From NCBI RefSeq assembly GCF_031458255.1, contig NZ_JAVDYC010000001.1, positions 1,497,001 through 1,561,000 on the forward strand: a DNA stretch of 64,000 bases. The letters are read 5' to 3'. Shown here one piece after another: positions 7,937 to 16,800 of this stretch. Numbering within the stretch: the stretch's first letter is position 1; every line of letters begins with the position of its first letter. A program made the position numbers and the translations under genes. The DNA is from Catenuloplanes niger. GTDB taxonomy: Bacteria > Actinomycetota > Actinomycetes > Mycobacteriales > Micromonosporaceae. The notes under the pieces were generated by a model that made no database searches, was not told where the DNA came from, and saw nothing but the letters and a program-made list of their open reading frames with translations.

Positions 7937-10159
7937 TTGATATCGGTACGAAGAGGCCTGGTCGCCGCGGTCGTCACGCTGCTGGCCGTCGGCGCGAGCG
8001 CACCCGCGACCGCCGCCGAACCGGAGGGCACGGTGCTCGGCGCCGACGGCCCGCAGGCGATCGCCGGCTCCTACATCGTCTTCCTGAAGGACGCCGCGGT
8101 GGCCGCGGACGCGGTCCCCGGCACCGCGGCCGCGCTGGCCGGGCGGCACGGCGGCACCGTCGTCCGGACGTACCAGCACGCGGCCCGGGGGTTCGAGGCG
8201 CGCCTGACCGAGCGTGCGGCGCGCCGGCTGGCCGCCGACCCGGTGGTCGCGTCCGTGACCCAGAACGCCACGGTGACCGGCTCGGACGTGCAGTCCCCCA
8301 CGCCGTCCTGGGGCCTGGACCGGATCGACCAGCGCGCGCTGCCGGCCGATGACAGCTTCACCTACCCGGGCGTCGCGCCGGCGGTGACCGCGTACATCAT
8401 CGACGGCGGCATCAACCTCACGCACACGGAGTTCACCGGCCGGGTCCGCTCCGGGTGGGACTTCGTCGAGAACGACGCTGAGGCGAACGACTGTCGCGGG
8501 CACGGCACACACGTCGCCGGCACGGTCGGCGGCACCACGTACGGCGTGGCAAAGAACGTCGAACTGGTCGCGGTGCGGGTGCTCGACTGTGCGGGCAGCG
8601 GCTCGGTCGCCTCGGTGATCGCGGGCATCGACTGGGCCACCGCGGACCACGAGGCGGGCACCCCGGCCGTGGCGAACGTGAGCATCAACGCGGCGCGCCG
8701 CTTCCCCACCGAGGAGGCCGCGGTCAGCCGGTCCATCGCGGACGGCATCACCTACGTGATCTCGGCCGGCAACGACAACGGCGCGAACGCCTGCGACCGG
8801 ACGCCGGCCGGCGTGCCGGAGGCGATCACCGTGGGCGCCACCGGCCCGGACGACACCCGCGCGCCGTTCTCCAACGTCGGCACGTGCGTGGACCTGTTCG
8901 CGCCCGGCGTGGACATCCGCTCCGCCAACATCGGCGACGACACCGCGACCCGGCTGTGGAGCGGCACCTCGATGGCCGCGCCGCACGTCACCGGCGCGGC
9001 CGCGCTGATCCTGGCCGACCACCCGACGTACACGCCGGCCCAGGTCGCCGACGAACTGCTCGCCGAGGCCACGCCGAACGTGGTCGGCGACGCCGGCACC
9101 GGCTCACCGAACCGGCTGCTCTACGTCGACTCGACCGTGCCCGCGAACGACTTCTCGCTCGCGGCCACGCCCGCGGACGGCGACGTGGTCGCGGGCGGCA
9201 GCGCCACCGCCACGATCACCGGCACCGTCACCCGCGGCGCGGCACAGCAGGTCACGCTGAGCGCACGGGGACTGCCGGCCGGCGCGACCGCCACGTTCGC
9301 ACCCGCGACGATCGGCTCCGGCGGCACCTCCGAGCTGACCGTCACCACCACCGCGCGGACCGCGCCCGGCACGTACGACGTGCTGGTCGTCGGCACCGGC
9401 CCGAGCGCGACCCGGCCGGTCCGGTTCGCACTGACCGTCACGGCCGCGGCCGGCTGCGTCGGCGCCAGCGACCGCAACGTCTCCACCACCAGCGACCACC
9501 CGGTCGAGCTGCCGGTCACGATCGCCGGCTGCGGTGTGAACGCGGCCGCGAACAGCACGGTCGAGGTGCACATCGACCACACCTACGTCGCCGACCTCGA
9601 GGTGAAGCTGATCGCGCCGAGCGGCAACGAGTACAACCTGGTCAGCCGCACCGGCGACGACGCGCGGGACATCGACTACACGTTCACCCACGACCTGTCC
9701 GCGGAGCCGGCCGACGGCGTGTGGAAGCTGTCCGTGTTCGACAACGCGCCGAGCGGCATCGGCGAGACCGACTCCTGGGTGCTGAACCTGGCCGGCGAGG
9801 ACCTGCCGGCGCCGGCCTGCGGCGGCGTCTCCACCACGGACTACTCGTTCGTGGACATGGAGACGGTGCGGAGCCCGATCACGGTCACCGACTGCGCCCG
9901 GGCGCCCGCGAACAGCAGCTACGTCGAGGTGCGCATCCGGCACCCGCAGGAGCGCGACCTGGCCGTCTACCTGGTCGCGCCGGACGGCGAGCGGATCGAC
10001 CTGCAGATCAACCGCGCGTACTACTCGCCGAACTCGTTCCGTACCCACATCACCCGCGTGTCCGGCAAGCCGGCGAACGGCGTGTGGACGCTGCAGGTGT
10101 CGGACGACATCTGGGGCAACGAGCCGGGCACGCTGGAGGGCTGGCGGCTCACCCTGTAA
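7937..10159 (+). CDS. Secreted subtilisin-like serine protease with two P-domains
   Basis: This 740-residue exported protease has a signal peptide (1-27, cut near ATAAEP), an I9-type inhibitor propeptide (about 43-112, SYIVFLKDAAV to QNATVTG) and a peptidase S8 domain (about 130-395). The triad is Asp156 (YIIDGGI), His192 (GHGTHVAGTVGG) and Ser345 (SGTSMAAPHVTGAAA); the oxyanion Asn is in SAGNDN. Downstream are an Ig-like stalk (about 403-503) and two proprotein convertase P-like domains (about 510-620 and 628-740; both with the Asp-rich strand pattern HIDHTYVADLEVKLIAPSG / RHPQERDLAVYLVAPDG and SGxxPANGVWxLxVxD). TTG 7937 is used as start because AGGGAGG lies 9 bases before it. It probably degrades proteins outside the cell. 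The 3' end overlaps the convergent GNAT gene by 11 bases. Confidence 0.93.
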   Translation: MISVRRGLVAAVVTLLAVGASAPATAAEPEGTVLGADGPQAIAGSYIVFLKDAAVAADAVPGTAAALAGRHGGTVVRTYQHAARGFEARLTERAARRLAADPVVASVTQNATVTGSDVQSPTPSWGLDRIDQRALPADDSFTYPGVAPAVTAYIIDGGINLTHTEFTGRVRSGWDFVENDAEANDCRGHGTHVAGTVGGTTYGVAKNVELVAVRVLDCAGSGSVASVIAGIDWATADHEAGTPAVANVSINAARRFPTEEAAVSRSIADGITYVISAGNDNGANACDRTPAGVPEAITVGATGPDDTRAPFSNVGTCVDLFAPGVDIRSANIGDDTATRLWSGTSMAAPHVTGAAALILADHPTYTPAQVADELLAEATPNVVGDAGTGSPNRLLYVDSTVPANDFSLAATPADGDVVAGGSATATITGTVTRGAAQQVTLSARGLPAGATATFAPATIGSGGTSELTVTTTARTAPGTYDVLVVGTGPSATRPVRFALTVTAAAGCVGASDRNVSTTSDHPVELPVTIAGCGVNAAANSTVEVHIDHTYVADLEVKLIAPSGNEYNLVSRTGDDARDIDYTFTHDLSAEPADGVWKLSVFDNAPSGIGETDSWVLNLAGEDLPAPACGGVSTTDYSFVDMETVRSPITVTDCARAPANSSYVEVRIRHPQERDLAVYLVAPDGERIDLQINRAYYSPNSFRTHITRVSGKPANGVWTLQVSDDIWGNEPGTLEGWRLTL

Positions 10160-10739
10160 CGCGGTCCCCGGCGTGCGAGGCGAACCATTCGGTGGCGAGC
10201 ATCGCGAAGTCCAGCTCCGTGGTCCACTCGCCCTTGAAGAACTCGTTCTCGACCAGGCGCGCCTCCTGACGCATGCCCAGGCGGCGCGCCAGCTGGGCGG
10301 AGGCGACGTTGCGTTCGTCGATCCGCGCGATGATCCGGCGCAGGCCGAGCTCCTCGAAGCCGAGCCGGAGCATCGCGCGGGCGGCCTCGGTCGCGTACCC
10401 GTGGCCGCCGTAGGCCGGGTTGAGGATCCAGCCCACCTCGCCACCCGCGTGCAGCCGGCTGTGATAGAAGAGGATCACGTCGCCGATCAGCTCGCCGGTC
10501 GCGGCCAGCTCCATGCCGAGCGTGAGGTTCTGGCCCTCCGCGGTCAGCGCGTGGTTCGCGAAGACGCCCCTGATGCGGGCCTCGATGTCCGCCCGGCTCT
10601 GCGGTGCGAACGGGACGAACCGGCAGAGGTCGGGAATGCTGCGGTACGCGACGAGCGCATCGGTGTCCGCCATGCGCAGCGGCCGGAGGAGCAGCCGTTC
10701 GGTGCGGACCGGGTAGCTGGGGTGCAGTTCGGTTGGCAT
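10149..10739 (-). CDS. GNAT family N-acetyltransferase (RimJ/RimL type)
   Basis: The 196-residue protein opens with VRTERLLLRPLRMADTDALVAY, the hallmark of the RimJ/RimL-like GNAT branch. It carries the acetyl-CoA loop NPAYGGHGYATEAARAML (residues about 108-125) and the late motif ARIDERNVASAQLARRLGM. It would transfer an acetyl group from acetyl-CoA to an amine, such as a protein N-terminus or a drug; the acceptor is unknown. Length is normal for the family. It overlaps the end of the convergent protease gene by 11 bases and is followed on its own strand by nothing coupled. Confidence 0.9.
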   Translation of the reverse strand: MPTELHPSYPVRTERLLLRPLRMADTDALVAYRSIPDLCRFVPFAPQSRADIEARIRGVFANHALTAEGQNLTLGMELAATGELIGDVILFYHSRLHAGGEVGWILNPAYGGHGYATEAARAMLRLGFEELGLRRIIARIDERNVASAQLARRLGMRQEARLVENEFFKGEWTTELDFAMLATEWFASHAGDRVTG

Positions 10740-10819
10740 CGACTGAGATCCTGCCAGCTACCCCGGGCCGCTTCACAGTATTTCTCCGACGCGGGCTCTC
10801 TCTCCGACGCGGGCCCGTT

Positions 10820-11953
10820 CTACGACGCGGGCTCGCCGGACGGGCCCGCCAGTGCGACGCCGGCGCCGACCGGGGTGCCGAAGTTCGGCGTGCCGTCCGC
10901 GTTCCAGGTGAACCGCTGCGCGCGCGTGGAGCGGTTCATGTCGCAACCACCGGAGGCGGAGCTGTTCGCGTGGTAGACGATCCAGTCCTCGGTACCGTCC
11001 GGGCTGGTGAAGAAGCCGTTGTGGCCCGGGCCGTAGACGCCGGCCGCGTTGTTGCGCTGGAACACCGGCTGCGGCGACTTGACCCAGGACGCGGAGTTGA
11101 GCGGGTCGCCACCGTTCCAGGTGAGCAGGCCGAGCTTGTAGTCCGGCGTGGAACAGTGGCTGGCCGAATAGACGATGAACGTCCTGCCGTTGCGCTGCAG
11201 CACCTCCGCACCCTCGTTGACCGCACCGCCGACCGTCTCCCACGGGTAGGTGGGCGTGCTGAGGATCCGGCGCGTGCCGGCGGCGGTCCACGGGTTGGAC
11301 AGCGGGCGGATGAACATCGGCTGCGACCCGTTGTAGAACGTGCCGAGCAGGTAGAGCCGGCCGTTCAGCTGCAGGATGCTCGGGTCCAGCTCCCAGGTGT
11401 TGTCCTGGGCCGGGTCGAGCATCGAGGCCTTGAACGCGTACGGCCCCATCGGGTCGGTGCCGGCGCTCTCCAGCACGTGGATGCGCTGCGTGCCGAGGTT
11501 GTACGGCTCGCGGCCGGCCGTGTAGTAGAAGTACCACCGCGGGCCGTTCGGGCCGTTGAGCAGGAAGAACTCCGGGGCCCACATGGTGCCGGCGCCGTTC
11601 GGCCGGGTCAGCGTGAAGATCAGCGTGTCCGGCGCGGTCCGCAGGCCGCCGAGCGTGCGCGCCTTCCGCATCGTGACGGTGTTGTTCCACGTCGTGGTGG
11701 CCAGGTAGTAGTACCCGTCGTGGTAGGTGAGCCACGGGTCGGGGCCGCGGGTCTTGATCGGGTTGGTGAACGTGGCGGGGGCGGCGTCGGCCGGCTCCGT
11801 CGACGTGGCGTCGGCCGCGGGGGCGGCGTCGGCCTCGGTGGCCGCAGGGGCGGCGACGGCCGCGGGGGCGGCGTGGGCGGCGTGGGCCGGTGGTGCTCCG
11901 GCGAGGACCAGCAGGGCGGCGGCCACGGCGGCGATTCGCGAACGTGTGCGCAT
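10820..11953 (-). CDS. Secreted glycoside hydrolase family 43 enzyme
   Basis: The 377-residue protein has a signal peptide (1-23, MRTRSRIAAVAAALLVLAGA then AHA), an Ala/Thr/Pro-rich linker (to about 60) and a five-bladed GH43 propeller. Landmarks are NPIKTRGPDPWLTYHDGYYYLATTT (catalytic base Asp in DPW), APEFFLL, ELDPSIL (pKa-tuning Asp) and VNEGAEVLQRNG (catalytic acid Glu). GH43 enzymes act on arabinan, arabinoxylan or xylan side chains; the layout fits alpha-L-arabinofuranosidase types, without certainty. ATG 11953 is chosen because GACGGAG lies 8 bases before it and the signal peptide then has a normal length. A perfect LacI-type palindrome sits 30 bases upstream, so sugar-dependent repression is likely. 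Confidence 0.9.
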   Translation of the reverse strand: MRTRSRIAAVAAALLVLAGAPPAHAAHAAPAAVAAPAATEADAAPAADATSTEPADAAPATFTNPIKTRGPDPWLTYHDGYYYLATTTWNNTVTMRKARTLGGLRTAPDTLIFTLTRPNGAGTMWAPEFFLLNGPNGPRWYFYYTAGREPYNLGTQRIHVLESAGTDPMGPYAFKASMLDPAQDNTWELDPSILQLNGRLYLLGTFYNGSQPMFIRPLSNPWTAAGTRRILSTPTYPWETVGGAVNEGAEVLQRNGRTFIVYSASHCSTPDYKLGLLTWNGGDPLNSASWVKSPQPVFQRNNAAGVYGPGHNGFFTSPDGTEDWIVYHANSSASGGCDMNRSTRAQRFTWNADGTPNFGTPVGAGVALAGPSGEPAS

Positions 11954-11982
11954 GAGGGCTCCGTCGAGAGATCGAAACGTCA

Positions 11983-11996
11983 CGAAAACGTTTTCG
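11983..11996. promoter_or_regulatory. LacI-type operator palindrome before GH43 gene
   Basis: CGAAAACGTTTTCG is a perfect 14-base palindrome with the central CG typical of LacI-family sites in actinomycete sugar genes. A partial second copy (CGAAACGT) lies just beside it at 11973-11980. The nearest LacI-family gene is not in the window, so the regulator acts in trans. Confidence 0.6.
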
Positions 11997-12077
11997 AGGC
12001 CACCCTAGCATTCAATTGCGTCGATTCAAACATGCGCCCACACTGACGTTCATCAGTGACCGTCCGGCGCGGGGTTC

Positions 12078-12724
12078 ATGGCCATGCAGGTGTACCCGTG
12101 GACCGCGGCCGGTGACCTGACCCGGTGGCTGCGGACCGAAAACCTTTACTACCCGTCCTCGCGACACCACCACGGCGCCTGGATGCTGCCGCAGTACATC
12201 AAGGACCGTGACGGGCTCGCCATGTTCAACCGCGTCTGGAACGAGGCGAGCACCCGCTCGAGACGTACCGCCGGATCAGCGCGATCAGCCAGGCCGAGCT
12301 GAACCGGCGGCTCGGCGAGTACGCCCAGCACAACGTCACCCGGGACTACTCGAACCGCGCGGACTTCATGCCGTTCATCAGCGGCGTCTACGGTGCCGGG
12401 TTCCGCACCGCGTACCGGGGTGCGCCGGTCGAGGCGGTCGACGCGGGCCTGCGGCACCACCGGATCCCGGCGCGCTGGCACCGTCCGACTACGGCTACAC
12501 CAAGATCCGGCTCACGCCGGACACCGACGGTGGGTTGATCCGGCTGCACCTCAAGGGCCACGCGGAGACCGGCGCGACCGGCTGGACGTTCGGCTTCGTC
12601 GCGGTCCGCGACGGCGTGCCCCGGTACGGCCCGCTGACCCAGGGCACGGACGCGGCGGCGAGCCGACATCAATCCGGCCCACGGCACGTTCCCCGCGGAG
12701 CAGCTGGCGATCACCGGCGGCTGA
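12078..12724 (+). pseudogene. Decayed DUF6055-like gene with three frame changes
   Basis: Three reading frames carry successive parts of one protein. Frame A (12078-12248) reads AMQVYPW...GAWMLPQYIKDRDGLAMFNRVWNEA. Frame B (about 12260-12470) reads ETYRRISAISQAELNRRLGEYA then TRDYSNRADFMPF. Frame C (about 12478-12650) reads DYGYTKIRLTPDTDGGLIRLHLKGH. A return to frame B (about 12664-12724) reads DINPAHGTFPAEQLAITGG and stops. The order matches what I recall of DUF6055 secreted proteins. The N-terminal part is missing: an in-frame stop lies at 12057-12059. Repeats of GCCCGCCGACACC-like sequence follow (about 12769-12860). Either true decay or sequencing errors could explain the shifts; the missing 5' part favours decay. 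Confidence 0.65.
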
Positions 12725-12838
12725 TCCGGCGCGGCCCGGCGCGGCCCGGCGGGCGCCGCTCCGGCACCCGCCGACACCGCCGCGGTCACCCGCCCGCCGA
12801 CACCGCGGCGGATCACAGGCCCGCCACCCCGTCGTGGA

Positions 12839-13438
12839 TCACGGGCCCGCCGACACCGTTGTGGTCACCCGCACCAGCGCCGGCCGGGGTGGCACCGACC
12901 CGAACCCGAACCGCACCGGCGGTGACACCTCCGCGAGCCCGCCCAGGTCCGCACCGTTCCAGCCGGCCCGCACCTCGGTGATCGGCCGCAGGTCCTGCGC
13001 CCCGTACCATTCCCGCCGTCCGTTGCCGGCCGAGCCACGCGTGCGCACCCCCGGCAGCAGCATCCGCGCCGGACGGTCGATCACCGCGATCCAGGCCGGC
13101 ATCCGGGCCAGTGGCGGTGGCACGCCGCGCAACAGCACTCCCAGGACGCCGCGCCGCCCGGGCACGAAACACATCCGCAGCGGTCCGGCCTCGACCCGCC
13201 ACCGCGCACCGGTCGTCACCCGCACCGGCACCGTGCGCACCTCGTCGAACCGGTACGTCGCCCCGACGAACTCGGCCACCTCGCCGGACGGGGCCAGCAG
13301 GACCCGGTGCCCGTCCGGCCGCTCGACCATCACGTCCGAGAACGCGCCGAGCGGCGACCGGGGCCAGTGACCCAGCACGATCCGGGTCCCGGACCGGGTG
13401 CCGAGACCCGCGATCCACCCGTCGAATCTCCATCGCAT
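12839..13438 (-). CDS. Hypothetical protein, 199 aa
   Basis: I do not recognise this family. The protein starts MRWRFDGWIAGLGTRSGTRIVLGHWPRSPLGAFSDVMVERPDGHRVLLAP, consists mostly of short strands rich in Trp, Arg and Gly, and has no signal peptide or membrane helix. The run EFVGATYRFDEVRTVPVRV then RWRVEAGPLRMCFVPGRRG suggests a beta-barrel fold similar to uncharacterised actinomycete proteins. ATG 13438 starts 19 bases from the divergent RidA-like gene's ATG, so the two share a very short promoter region. The frame has normal codon bias for the region. Confidence 0.65.
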   Translation of the reverse strand: MRWRFDGWIAGLGTRSGTRIVLGHWPRSPLGAFSDVMVERPDGHRVLLAPSGEVAEFVGATYRFDEVRTVPVRVTTGARWRVEAGPLRMCFVPGRRGVLGVLLRGVPPPLARMPAWIAVIDRPARMLLPGVRTRGSAGNGRREWYGAQDLRPITEVRAGWNGADLGGLAEVSPPVRFGFGSVPPRPALVRVTTTVSAGP

Positions 13439-13456
13439 CCGTCATACCCTTCCCCG

Positions 13457-13843
13457 ATGGCAGAGCGACGCACCATCGTCAGCGGCTCCACGTTCGAGGA
13501 GCAGATCGGCTACGCCCGCGCCGTCGTGGACGGCGACCACGTCCACGTCTCCGGCACCACCGGCTTCGACTACGCCACGATGACGATCGCCGACGACGTG
13601 GTCGACCAGGCCGAACAGTGCCTCCGCAACATCACCGCCGCGCTGACCGAGGCCGGCTGCACCGCCGCCGACGTGGTCCGCGTGCGCTACTACTTCCCCG
13701 ACCGCGCCGACTTCGAGCCCTGCTGGCCCAGCTTCCGCCGCTACTTCGCCGGCGCCCGCCCGGCCGCCACCATGCTGGTCTGCGGGCTGGCCGACCCGCG
13801 CATGAAACTGGAGATCGAGGTGGACGCCCGCCGGCCCGGTTGA
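13457..13843 (+). CDS. RidA/YjgF-family protein
   Basis: The 128-residue protein matches the RidA (YjgF/YER057c) trimer fold: VDGDHVHVSGTTGFDYATM near residues 25-43, DQAEQCLRNITAALTEAGCTAADVVRVRYYFPDRADFE in the middle and RPAATMLVCGLADPRMKLEIEVDA at the end. Archetypal RidA removes reactive enamine/imine intermediates and needs an Arg in the PARS-like motif; here the aligned motif is PAAT, so the Arg seems to be Ala. That places it in one of the other Rid subfamilies, whose activity is less clear. ATG 13457 is chosen because it gives the usual length. It is convergent with the large kinase fusion, 22 bases away. Confidence 0.88.
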   Translation: MAERRTIVSGSTFEEQIGYARAVVDGDHVHVSGTTGFDYATMTIADDVVDQAEQCLRNITAALTEAGCTAADVVRVRYYFPDRADFEPCWPSFRRYFAGARPAATMLVCGLADPRMKLEIEVDARRPG

Positions 13844-13865
13844 GCGCGGCACCCGGAGTGGCCCG

Positions 13866-16800
13866 CTATTCGTGGGCCACGACGCGGTTGCGGCCCGCGG
13901 CCTTCGCGGCGTAGAGCGATTCGTCGGCCAGCTTGACCAGGGATTCGTGGCGGCCGACGCGATCCGGGACGACCGCGGCGACGCCGACGCTGACGGTGAC
14001 CACACCCGGCTCGGAGAGTTCGTGGCGGTGGCCGAGGGCCTCGACCGCGGCGCGCATCCGGTCGGCCACCACGATCGCGGTCTCCAGGTCGGCGCCGGGC
14101 AGCACGGCGGCGAACTCCTCGCCGCCGAAGCGCGCCACCGTGTCGGTGTCGCGGACGGCGCGGAGCAGCGTCCGGGCCACCGACCGCAGGCACTCGTCGC
14201 CGGCCGGATGGCCGTAGGAGTCGTTGAACAGCTTGAACCGGTCGACGTCGATCAGCGCGACGGCCAGCGACAGCCCGGGACGGACCGCGCGGCGCCAGGA
14301 CTCCTCCAGCACCTCGGCGAGGCGGCGGCGGTTGGCCAGGCCGGTCAGCGGGTCGGTGACGGCGAGCAGCTCCAGCTGCTCGTTCGCGGCGCGCAGGGCC
14401 TCGGTGCGCTCGGCCACCTTCCGTTCCAGGCTGGCGTAGAGCAGCGCGTTGTCCAGCGACACGGAGAGCTGGCCGGCGATCAGCCGCACCGCGTCGATGC
14501 CGGTGACGGCGAACGCGTCCCGGCCGTGCCGGCTCTCCAGCACCAGCAGCCCGCGTGGCGCGCCGCGGCTGAGGATCGGCACGATCAGGAGCGAGCAGCC
14601 GGGTACGGACCGCAGGTACGCGTCGCCGCGGAACCGGTCGTCGTCCGCGGTGTCCCCGATCAGCAGCGGTACGCCGGTGCGCTCGGCGTACCGGATCGCG
14701 GTCAGCGGCAGCCGGTCGCCCGCCTCGGCGAGCGGGATGACGTCCTCGTCCGGGCCGAGCAGGAACCAGCCGCCGGTCTCCACGTCGCGCAGCACCAGGC
14801 GGACGCCGGTCGCGCCGGTCAGCGCGGCGAGCACCTCGGCGACCCGCTCCTGCAGCCGGCCCACCCGGGTGGTGGAGCTGAGCGCCTGGGACGCGCGCAG
14901 CACCGCGAGCAGATCGACCGCGTCCGAGGTGATCGTGGCGCTGCCACCGGTGGCGGGTCGCGCGGCACGGCGCAGGAACGCGAACTCCGCGGTCAACCGG
15001 CGGCACGTGTCGATCGCGCCCCACTCGCCGTACCAGTGGAACGCGTCCCTGATCAGGCGCTCACCGGCGAAGCGCAGGCCCTCGGCCAGGTGGTAGCGGC
15101 CGGCCCGCTCCGCGATCAGCGCGCGGTGCCACGGTCGCCGCGGGCCGGCCAACTGCAACGCCTCGTCGTAGAGGCGGATCGCGCTGTCGAAGTCGCCGTC
15201 CACGGCCGCGCGTTCGGCCTCCACGCACAGGTGCAGGTGCGCGATGTTCGCCGGTCCCTGCGCCGCGCGCGCGGCCAGCCAGAACCGGTGCCGGTCCAGC
15301 TCGTCCAGCAGATCGGCGCGGTGCGGCACCCCCGGGCGCCTGAGCCGGGCGGTGAGCGCCAGGCAGCGCAGGAAACAGCCGGTCAGGCTCAGCGGGGTGG
15401 CGACGCCGACGCGCATCGCGTCCTCGGCGGACGTGGCGCGGTCCACCGCGTCGTCGTCCCCGAAGATCACCGCGGCCAGCGCCTCCGTGAAGATCAGGTG
15501 CGCGGCCGCGATCGGCACGTCCCGTACCCGCGCGAGGTAGTCGTCCCGGGCGAAGCCGGTGTCGCCGGTGCCGCGCAGCGTGTGGACCAGGTGCCGCCAG
15601 CACTCCAGGCCACCGCCGATCAGGTCGTTGCCGGTCCGCGCGGCCAGCGCGAGCCCCTGGTCGATCTCGGTGGCCAGGTCGTCGAGCGTGGCACCGCAGT
15701 CCATCAGCACCGGAACGCTCACCCAGTACGCCATGCACGCGCTGCCCTGGTCCCCGGCGCGCAGCAGGCCCTCGCGCGCCCGGCGGAGCTGGCGCAGCGC
15801 CTCCTCGAGCGGCTCGAACCACGGCAGCGCGGTCATCGCACACAGGTACCGGGCCTGGGACGTCGCCGGTTCGTACCCCCGGATCTCGCTCTCCGCCAGG
15901 ACCTCGAGCGCGGCGAGATATCCCGTGCGGTAGTCGTCGCGGGTGAGCACGGTGAGGAACATGACGTGCGCGGCCGGCCCGACCAGCTCCCGGCACGGCC
16001 CGCCGCGCACCCGCAGCCGAACCCCCTCGGACACCAGCCACGGTACGACGCCGGGCCGCGCCATGTACGCGCACAGCAGCAACTGGTTGATCAGCATGCC
16101 GGCCGCGGCCGTACCCGGGTCGGTGTTCTCCGGCAGTCCGTCCGGGGTGGACGCCCACGCGGAGACCAGGTCGACCGCGTCGTGCACCGCGGCCGCCGTC
16201 GCCGCCTCGTCCGGCACCGGGTGGCCGAGCGCGGCCAGCACGCTCAGGCCGAGCGCGCAGCCCTCGTCCGCCCGCCGGCGCATCATCAGGCTGCCGACCT
16301 GCAGCGTCGCGGCCGGAGCCAGCCGCAGCGGCGTGGCCGCGGCCGCGATCGCGCGGTAGGCGGCGTCCGCCTCGTCCAGCCGGGCCAGCCCGACGAGCGC
16401 GGCGTGCCGCTCCACGTCGACCGCGAGCCGGAGTTCGTCGTCACCGTCCGGCATCAGCTCGGCCGCGGCCGACAGCAGGGTCTCGGTGGCCGCGTAGTTC
16501 GAGAGCAGGCGGGCCTGTCCGGCCGCCGCGACCAGCAACCCGACCGCGCGCCGCCGCTCCGCCGGGTCCGTGACCGTCGCGCCGGCCAGCCGGTACTGCT
16601 CCGCCGCGAGCCCGCCGCAGCCGGGCCGGTCCGCGAGCTGCCGGGCCAGCCGCAGATGCCGGGCCGCGCGGTCCGCCGGGTCCCCCACGGTGTACGCGGC
16701 CTGCCGCACCCGGTCGTGCCGGAACCGCACGCCGTCCGTGCCCTCCGCGACCAGCAGCCCGTCCGTCAGCGCCGGCCCGAGCACGGTCTCCGGGTCGCCG

